Positions 6,042-10,323 of a stretch of DNA of 10,323 nt are shown here, in pieces. Below the pieces are notes generated by a model. It did no database searches and had not been told where the DNA came from. It worked only from the letters and a program-made list of their open reading frames with translations. The position numbers and the translations under genes are program-made. The number at the start of each line of letters is the position of its first letter. Position 1 is the stretch's first letter. The stretch is from DATHSY01 sp046729855 (GTDB lineage: Bacteria; Actinomycetota; UBA4738; HRBIN12). The DNA lies in contig JBKPHM010000025.1 in the NCBI GenBank assembly GCA_046729855.1, forward strand, positions 1 to 10,323, read 5' to 3'.

Positions 6042-6110
6042 TTGCGTGAGCGCCGGGTGGCGAACGCCGCGGATCGCCTGTCGCACGCCTTCAGAGCGGC
6101 CCGTCGGGGC

Positions 6111-6116
6111 TACGAT
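6111..6116 (+). promoter_or_regulatory. leaderless promoter -10 box of the methyltransferase
   Basis: TACGAT followed by six bases (CCGAGC) and GTG 6123. This spacing puts the transcription start on or next to the start codon, as in leaderless actinobacterial genes. No clear -35 box is seen. Confidence 0.55.
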
Positions 6117-6122
6117 CCGAGC

Positions 6123-6797
6123 GTGACCCGCAGCCTGTACGACGGCCTGGCCGACGAATACGACGATTTCCTCCGGCGTCATGGTTACGAGGGCGCGCGT
6201 GACGTGCTACGGCGGCTGCTCGGACGCGGGATCGGTGCCTGTCTCGACGTCGGATGCGGCGGCGGATACTTCCTGGATGTCCCGAGGGAACTCGGTTGGC
6301 AGCCCGTCGGCACCGACGCCTCAGGAGATCAGCTTCGGGTTGCGCGCCGGCGCCATCCGAGAACGCACTTCGTGCTTGCCGATGCCGCTCGACTCCCCTT
6401 CGCCGGCGAGTCGTTCGACGCGGCAATCTCGATGTTCACCCACACGGACTTCGACGATTTCGCGGCCGCTGTGCGCGAGGTCCGACGCGTGCTCCGGCCC
6501 GGGTCGCCGTTCGTCTACATCGGCAACCATCCGTGTTTCGTCGGTCCGACTCAGGAGTTTCAGGAGGGCGGCGTCCCGCGCCTGCACCCCGGCTACCGCC
6601 AGGCCGGAAGGTGGGAGGCGTCGGAGGCTCCGGGCACAACGCCAGGCGGTTGGCGAACTCGCGTCGGCTCGCTCGTTCACCTACCGCTCGGTGAGTTCCT
6701 CGCCTGCTTTAGCGGGTTCACGATCGAGACAGCCGAGGAGCTCGCTGACGCGTTCGAGTACCCCAGGACCATAGGACTACGCGTGGCGAAGCCCTGA
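6123..6797 (+). CDS. class I SAM-dependent methyltransferase
   Basis: A 224-residue cytoplasmic methyltransferase that transfers the methyl group of S-adenosylmethionine to an unknown acceptor. With GTG 6123 as start, the N-terminal YDGLADEYDDF is typical of the UbiE-like group. Motif I, LDVGCGGGYF, is at residues 41-50; motif II, GTDAS, places Asp65 to bind the SAM ribose; ADAARLPF at 86-93 is the adenine-contacting loop; EVRRVLRPGSPFVYIG at 119-134 is motif III. YIGNHPCFVGP and a later HPGYRQAGRW recall an actinobacterial methyltransferase group with no assigned substrate. The frame is open from TTG 6042, but the added 27 residues are arginine-rich, and the TACGAT box six bases before the GTG favours the shorter form. 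Class assignment is firm; the substrate is unknown. Confidence 0.88.
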   Translation: MTRSLYDGLADEYDDFLRRHGYEGARDVLRRLLGRGIGACLDVGCGGGYFLDVPRELGWQPVGTDASGDQLRVARRRHPRTHFVLADAARLPFAGESFDAAISMFTHTDFDDFAAAVREVRRVLRPGSPFVYIGNHPCFVGPTQEFQEGGVPRLHPGYRQAGRWEASEAPGTTPGGWRTRVGSLVHLPLGEFLACFSGFTIETAEELADAFEYPRTIGLRVAKP

Positions 6798-6917
6798 CGT
6801 TGACGCCGGCTCGACTCGGGTGCAGGCCACGACGATCACTCAAGAACGCTGAAGTGGGGCCACATCGGGTCACTGCCGAGGATCGGGCGGCGCCTAGGAT
6901 GACGCCCGTTCGTCCGC

Positions 6918-6932
6918 GGAGGCAGCTGCATC
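6918..6932 (+). promoter_or_regulatory. ribosome site seven bases before an ATC codon (DUF2332)
   Basis: GGAGG (6918-6922) is followed by seven bases and then ATC (6930-6932), in frame with DUF2332. The nearest ordinary start, GTG 6942, is 19 bases from GGAGG, which is too far. Either ATC replaces an original ATG, or ATC is used as a rare start, or the GTG is read without a ribosome site. A possible -10 box, TAGGAT, lies at 6895-6900. Confidence 0.4.
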
Positions 6933-6941
6933 GAGTTACCC

Positions 6942-7969
6942 GTGGTCGCGCGTCTCGAGGAGCAGGCGGGGTTCTGCTCGGATCTCGGCGCGCCGCTGCA
7001 CGCGTCCCTGCTGCACCGGGCGGCCGAGGACGCGCGGGCGGGAGGCGTCACCGCCGAGATCCTTCGCGGGTTCGAGGACGAACCGCCTGCCAGCGCGCTC
7101 GCGCTACGGCTGATGGGCGCCGTCCACCGCCTCGTGCTCGAGGGACGCGCTCCCGGTCTCGCACGGCACTATCCGTCCGTCGGCGGTGACGGCGACGCCG
7201 AGGCGGCGTGGCCGGCGTTCGTCGACGTGCTCGGTGAGCACCGAACGGCGATCCGCGAGCTCATCCTTCGTCCCATCCAGACGAACGAGGTGTCGCGCTC
7301 GGCCGCGCTGGTCGGCGGGTTCTTACTGATCGCGCGGGAGACGGGACTCCCGCTGAGCCTCTTCGAGCTCGGCTCGAGCGCCGGGCTCAACCTCCGATGG
7401 GACCGATATCGCTATGAGCAGGCGCCCGACTGGGCGTGGGGTGATCCGCACTCGCGCGTGCGCCTGGCCGGGATGTTCACGGCGGCCGGCCGCCGTTTGA
7501 CGTCGACTGCCGGGTCGTCGCGCGGGGCGGGTGCGACGCCCACCCCGTGGACCCGCTGACCGAGGACGGGCGGTTGACGCTCACGTCATATGTCTGGCCG
7601 GATCAGTCGGAGCGTCTGGGGGTCCTCCGACGGGCGCTCGACGTCGCGGGCGAGGTGCCGGCACCCGTCGATGAGGCCAACGCCGACGAGTGGCTAGCCG
7701 AGCGGCTCCCTGGTCTGACTGGGGAAACGGTGTCGGTGGTCTTCCACTCCGTCGTCTGGCAGTACCTGTCGAGCGCGGAGCAAGGACACATGCTCGATCA
7801 CCTGATCGAGCTCGGGCGGCGCGCCACGCCGGATGCCGCGCTCGCGTGGCTCCGGATGGAGCCGGGCGAGCGGATGATGGACGTGCGACTGACACTGTGG
7901 CCGGCCGGTGTCGAGCGTCTACTTGGGCGATCCGGAGCGCACGGACGTCCCGTGGAGTGGATCGCGTAG
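6942..7969 (+). pseudogene. DUF2332 family protein, frameshifted
   Basis: The two halves together make one DUF2332 protein of about 342 residues. The first frame (6942 to about 7490) carries ARLEEQAGFCSDLGAPL, ALRLMGAVHRLVLEGRAP, HYPSVGG, PIQTNEVSRSAAL and the Rossmann-like ELGSSAGLNLRWDRYRYE, which resembles a SAM-binding motif I; the enzymatic role of the family is not established. It then runs into wrong-frame residues and stops at 7557-7559. The second frame resumes at PPFDVDCRVVARGGCDAHPV and continues with LTEDGRLTLTSYVWPDQSER, VVFHSVVWQYL and RLTLWPAGVERLL to 7969. A single missing base in the palindrome 7480-7495 explains the break. GTG 6942 is the only standard start and has a poor ribosome site. 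GTG 7547 could give a truncated C-terminal product. Genuine mutation or sequence error cannot be told apart here. Confidence 0.85.
7480..7495. repeat. 16-bp GC-only palindrome at the DUF2332 frameshift
   Basis: CGGCGGCCGGCCGCCG is a perfect self-complementary sequence inside the coding region, exactly where the reading frame breaks. Such sequences promote polymerase slippage in the cell and base-call or polymerase errors during sequencing. Confidence 0.75.
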
Positions 7970-8097
7970 TCCACGTTGAACCGAGAGATGGCCTTCTGCG
8001 ACGAGCCGGAATCATCGAGCTGCCGATGAGGAGAGACGCTCGGCCGACCGACTCACTCACCAGATCACCGAGCTGCACGCTCGTGGACGATGCCGCT

Positions 8098-8226
8098 CTA
8101 CGCGGCCTCCCAGACAACGTGGTGGATCAGCAGTGGAGCCCAGAACTTGAGATTGTCTTCGGAGAAGCGCGCGTTGAAGTGCTCCGTGGGGAGCAGGTCC
8201 GAGCGGAATGCGACTGGATCGATCAT
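8098..8226 (-). CDS. short coding-like ORF, unrecognised, possibly a gene remnant
   Basis: A 42-residue minus-strand frame starting at ATG 8226 (MIDPVAFRSDLLPTEHF, then NARFSEDNLKFWAPLL and IHHVVWEAA). Most codons end in G or C and the composition is that of an ordinary folded protein, unlike the arginine-rich shadow frames nearby. I do not recognise the family. Directly upstream, a second short frame (8318-8223, 31 residues, ending RIKLRIGVDGGSVGRTRT) overlaps its start by ATGA, so the two may be pieces of one frameshifted gene or two overlapping small genes. It occupies the otherwise gene-free gap 7970-8449. It could be the degraded end of a longer gene, since no ribosome site is evident. 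Confidence 0.35.
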   Translation of the reverse strand: MIDPVAFRSDLLPTEHFNARFSEDNLKFWAPLLIHHVVWEAA

Positions 8227-8437
8227 GTGCGAGTGCGTCCGACGCTACCACCGTCGACGCCAATGCGTAGCTTGATCCGTGGCCGGTCCACCTCCGTGCG
8301 TGTTCCTCGCGCGCCCATCAATCTGCGCGTGATCCACGGACGTCGCGGAGGCCATAGGCCGTCTCATCCTGACCAAGGTCGACTCTGGACAAGCGCCCCT
8401 TGGGAGCGGCGCCCCATCCGCCTCCTTGACGCCCACA

Positions 8438-8443
8438 TAAGAT
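8438..8443 (+). promoter_or_regulatory. leaderless promoter -10 box of the AAC(3) gene
   Basis: TAAGAT, six bases (GGCGTC), then GTG 8450, the same geometry as at 6111-6123. A TTGACG at 8426-8431 is only six bases upstream and too close to act as its -35 box. Confidence 0.55.
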
Positions 8444-8449
8444 GGCGTC

Positions 8450-9295
8450 GTGCCTGGCCGGGCAGTTCCTGAGGGAACCCGTCCAGTGACGAGGTCCGAG
8501 ATCGCGAGCGGGCTTCGTCGGCTCGGTGTCCGAGAAGGCGGCGTCCTCATGGTGCATACCAGCATGAGCGCGCTCGGGTGGGTGGTCGGCGGGGAGGATA
8601 CGGTCGTGCTCTCGCTCCTGGATGTCCTCGGTCCGCGCGGGACGCTCGCCGCGTATGCGGGATGGGACGAGAACCCCTACCACCTCGCCGCGTGGCCCGA
8701 GCACTGGCGACGAGCCTATGAGGCGGAACTGCCGGCGTACGACCCGGGGATCTCGGTTGCGGACCATGACGTCGGACGCATCCCCGAACGCATCCGGACG
8801 TGGCCCGGGGCAACGAGAGGTGAGCACCCCGAGGCGAACCTGGTCGCCCTCGGGCCGCGCGCCGCGTGGCTCGTCTGCCCGCACCCCTTCGACGAGGCCT
8901 ACGGCGAGGGCACGCCGCTCGCGAGGCTCGTCGAAGCCGACGGTCAGGTCCTGATGCTCGGCGCACCCCTCGGGACCCTCACGCTCCTCCACCACGCGGA
9001 GGCGATCGCCGACGTGCCGAAGAAACGGCGCGTCAGTTACCGGATACCCGTGCTGCGGAATGGGGAGCGCGTCTGGGTCGACGTCCACGATATCGACACT
9101 TCGTCGACCGGTGCCTTCCCGTACGAGCGTGTCGTGCCGGCGGGGGGTGACTCGTTCGAGGTCATCGCCCGCGAGGCCCTGGGACGCCGGGTCGGCGCCA
9201 CGGGGAACGTCGGGGAATCAACATCGCATGTGTTCGATGCACCAGGGTTGGTGCGGTTCGCTGTCCGCTGGATCGAGGATCGGTTCAAGGGATGA
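8450..9295 (+). CDS. AAC(3)-family aminoglycoside N-acetyltransferase
   Basis: A 281-residue enzyme of the AAC(3) (Antibiotic_NAT) family, which transfers acetyl from acetyl-CoA to the 3-amino group of 2-deoxystreptamine aminoglycosides; length is typical (about 260-290). Visible landmarks are GVREGGVLMVHTSMSALGWV (26-45, CoA-binding side), DVLGPRGTLAAYAGWDENPY (58-77), GEHPEANLVALG (124-135), GEGTPLARLVEADGQVLMLG (152-171) and TLLHHAEAIAD (178-188) with the conserved histidine and glutamate of the active site. GTG 8450 is preferred because TAAGAT stands six bases before it; GTG 8486 would remove 12 weakly conserved residues. No transposon or integron flanks it, so it looks chromosomal. Many environmental members are resident genes whose natural substrate and resistance level are unknown, so resistance is not asserted here. 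Confidence 0.9.
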   Translation: MPGRAVPEGTRPVTRSEIASGLRRLGVREGGVLMVHTSMSALGWVVGGEDTVVLSLLDVLGPRGTLAAYAGWDENPYHLAAWPEHWRRAYEAELPAYDPGISVADHDVGRIPERIRTWPGATRGEHPEANLVALGPRAAWLVCPHPFDEAYGEGTPLARLVEADGQVLMLGAPLGTLTLLHHAEAIADVPKKRRVSYRIPVLRNGERVWVDVHDIDTSSTGAFPYERVVPAGGDSFEVIAREALGRRVGATGNVGESTSHVFDAPGLVRFAVRWIEDRFKG

Positions 9296-9360
9296 TGCCG
9301 TCCCTTCCCGTCGATGCTCCGCTCGCAGCCGCGCAAGGCTCGATCGCTTCCCGCTCTTGT

Positions 9361-9687
9361 CTACTGTTTCCATCCCTTCCACGCGGGTCTCGCATCGATC
9401 TCGCGGAAGCAGCCGATCCGACCGTCCACGGCGTCTTGGACGACCGTCGAGAGGCCTTCAACGGCCGGGGCAGGCAGAGACGTGGGATCGAACCAGCCGA
9501 TCTCATCGACCTCATCTGACCGAGATGTCCGCGACTGGTCGCGGGGGACATCACCGAGGAACAGGAACCCGATGCCGGGGCGGTCGTGGCGGAGGTCGCT
9601 CTACGCTTTCGAAGCCCGATGTCGTATTCGGCGGGAAGCGACATCCATAGGGCGGGGTGCCGCTTCCGTCACGACAACGACGTTCAA
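9361..9687 (-). pseudogene. Nudix hydrolase remnant, C-terminal part only
   Basis: After an in-frame TAG at 9603-9601 the minus strand reads RHDRPGIGFLFLGDVPRD, then SDEVDEIGWFDPTSLPAP and a final ARPAWKGWKQ before the stop at 9361. The EVDEIGWFDPTSLP part is the usual beta-strand and loop that follow the Nudix box in Nudix hydrolases. Before the TAG the same frame gives NVVVVTEAAPRPM from a possible TTG at 9687, which fits the strand just after a Nudix box. The box itself (GX5EX7REUXEEXGU), which binds the metal and pyrophosphate, is absent: the upstream DUF402 gene ends 28 bases before. The fragment is therefore non-functional. It lies downstream of DUF402 on the same strand. Family call rests on a short segment. 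Confidence 0.5.
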
Positions 9688-9714
9688 CCGCTGATGTCGG
9701 AGACGGCCGTTAGC

Positions 9715-10296
9715 TCAGTCTTCCGTCGACTCCCACGGCTCCCAACCCTGCGGCGGCTCCCACGAAGCCCACCGTTCGTCCCACCAGCGGCGACCCGCGA
9801 GGAGCTCGGTTTCGACTCGCGCTCCGATGTCCCGGATACCAGCCACCTCCTCCGCGCTCCAGCGGCCCTTCTCGACCCACAGGTCGAGGAGTTCGTCGTC
9901 CTTCCTCTTCCATGAGCCATCAGGTTCGACGACGAAGTCAAGCTCGAGGTCCTGTGTCTCGATTCCGTCGGCCGTCCGTCTGAACGGTTCCTCCAGATTG
10001 ATGTACCACGCCTCCAGCCGCCGCTCTTCACCCTCCCAGAAGACCCAGACCGAGTGCGCGTCGATTGCGCTCAGTATCTGGAGGGCTCCATGGCCCGCCC
10101 AGCGGCCCTGCGCTGCCCAGGGGTGTGTGCTCGCCCAGGGCCAACTCCCCTCCGGGGACATGAGCGGGGTACCAGACGCGAGATAGATGATCAGGCGATC
10201 TCCAGCATCCTCGACGACGCGAACGGGGTAAAGCAGCTGGGGCGTTCCCCGCCAGACTTCTCGTCTCATGACCACATCGCCGTGCCGGAGGTTCAC
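9715..10296 (-). CDS. DUF402 domain protein, possible nucleotide phosphatase or RNA-related
   Basis: A 193-residue protein with a complete DUF402 domain. Its hallmarks are LEAWYINLEEPFRRT (94-108), TQDLELDFVVEPDGSWKRKD (114-133) with the acidic and lysine residues expected to bind metal and phosphate, and GRWSAEEVAGIRDIGARV (144-161). Characterised relatives include staphylococcal Ntdp, which hydrolyses nucleoside tri- and diphosphates, and the C-terminal part of FAU-1-type RNA-binding proteins; which activity applies here is unknown. The C-terminus is tryptophan-rich (WWDERWASWEPPQGWEPW). The start is GTG 10296, supported by TACGTT six bases upstream; ATG at codon 10 is the alternative. It is cytoplasmic, with no signal or membrane segment. 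Confidence 0.85.
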   Translation of the reverse strand: MNLRHGDVVMRREVWRGTPQLLYPVRVVEDAGDRLIIYLASGTPLMSPEGSWPWASTHPWAAQGRWAGHGALQILSAIDAHSVWVFWEGEERRLEAWYINLEEPFRRTADGIETQDLELDFVVEPDGSWKRKDDELLDLWVEKGRWSAEEVAGIRDIGARVETELLAGRRWWDERWASWEPPQGWEPWESTED

Positions 10297-10302
10297 GCTG
10301 CA

Positions 10303-10308
10303 AACGTA
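10303..10308 (-). promoter_or_regulatory. leaderless promoter -10 box of the DUF402 gene
   Basis: On the minus strand TACGTT is followed by six bases (TGCAGC) and GTG 10296. This is the third instance in the window of TANNNT, six bases, GTG. The window ends too soon to look for a -35 box. Confidence 0.5.
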
Positions 10309-10323
10309 CCTGTTCTCGTCAGC

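Noticed and set aside
6042..6122. Earlier TTG start of the methyltransferase
   Set aside because: The extra 27 residues are arginine-rich and unlike the family, and they overlap the TACGAT box that fits the GTG at 6123.
1..10323. CRISPR array, toxin-antitoxin pair, phage or defence genes
   Set aside because: No regularly spaced repeats, no nuclease, helicase, reverse transcriptase or toxin-antitoxin motifs were found on reading both strands.

Overview
The window is high-GC DNA. Its gene content points to an actinobacterial (Actinomycetota-like) chromosome: an ECF sigma factor with a CU044_5270-type membrane protein, DUF2332, DUF402 and PD40 propeller proteins, many GTG starts, and TANNNT boxes placed exactly six bases before GTG starts. 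The lineage is an inference from these families; no taxonomic marker is present. No phage, CRISPR array or recognisable defence system is visible.

Layout. 261-1611 is a decayed ISL3-family insertion sequence on the minus strand, bounded by imperfect inverted repeats and a perfect 8-bp target duplication (GAAATATC). Its transposase is frameshifted and has lost the segment carrying the catalytic glutamate. 1817-2818 (minus) is a secreted PD40/TolB-like beta-propeller with its own promoter, ribosome site and 3' stem-loop. 3004-3486 (plus) is a short DUF1232/YkvA-like protein. At 3568-3613 lies the 3' half of a tRNA-Glu(CTC) gene without its 5' half, the kind of scar a tRNA-targeting integrase leaves. 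3615-3949 appears non-coding. 5610-3950 (minus) is a two-gene unit: an ECF sigma factor overlapping by ATGA a single-pass membrane protein of the CU044_5270 type.

From 5808 to 9295 most genes are on the plus strand: an uncertain small ORF, a class I SAM methyltransferase, a DUF2332 gene broken by one frameshift, and an AAC(3)-family aminoglycoside acetyltransferase. A coding-like short minus-strand ORF pair lies at 8098-8318. After 9295 come a Nudix C-terminal remnant and an intact DUF402 protein, both minus strand.

How the parts work together. The only clear functional unit is the sigma/CU044_5270 pair. The methyltransferase, acetyltransferase and DUF402 genes look like separate transcription units sharing a leaderless architecture (TANNNT, 6 nt, GTG). 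Decayed or split genes (transposase, DUF2332, Nudix, two small ORF pairs) alternate with intact ones. This suggests an accessory region undergoing decay, or alternatively indel errors in the assembly. I did not find a convincing undescribed system; the leaderless trio, the tRNA-Glu scar and the split ORFs are the points most worth checking.
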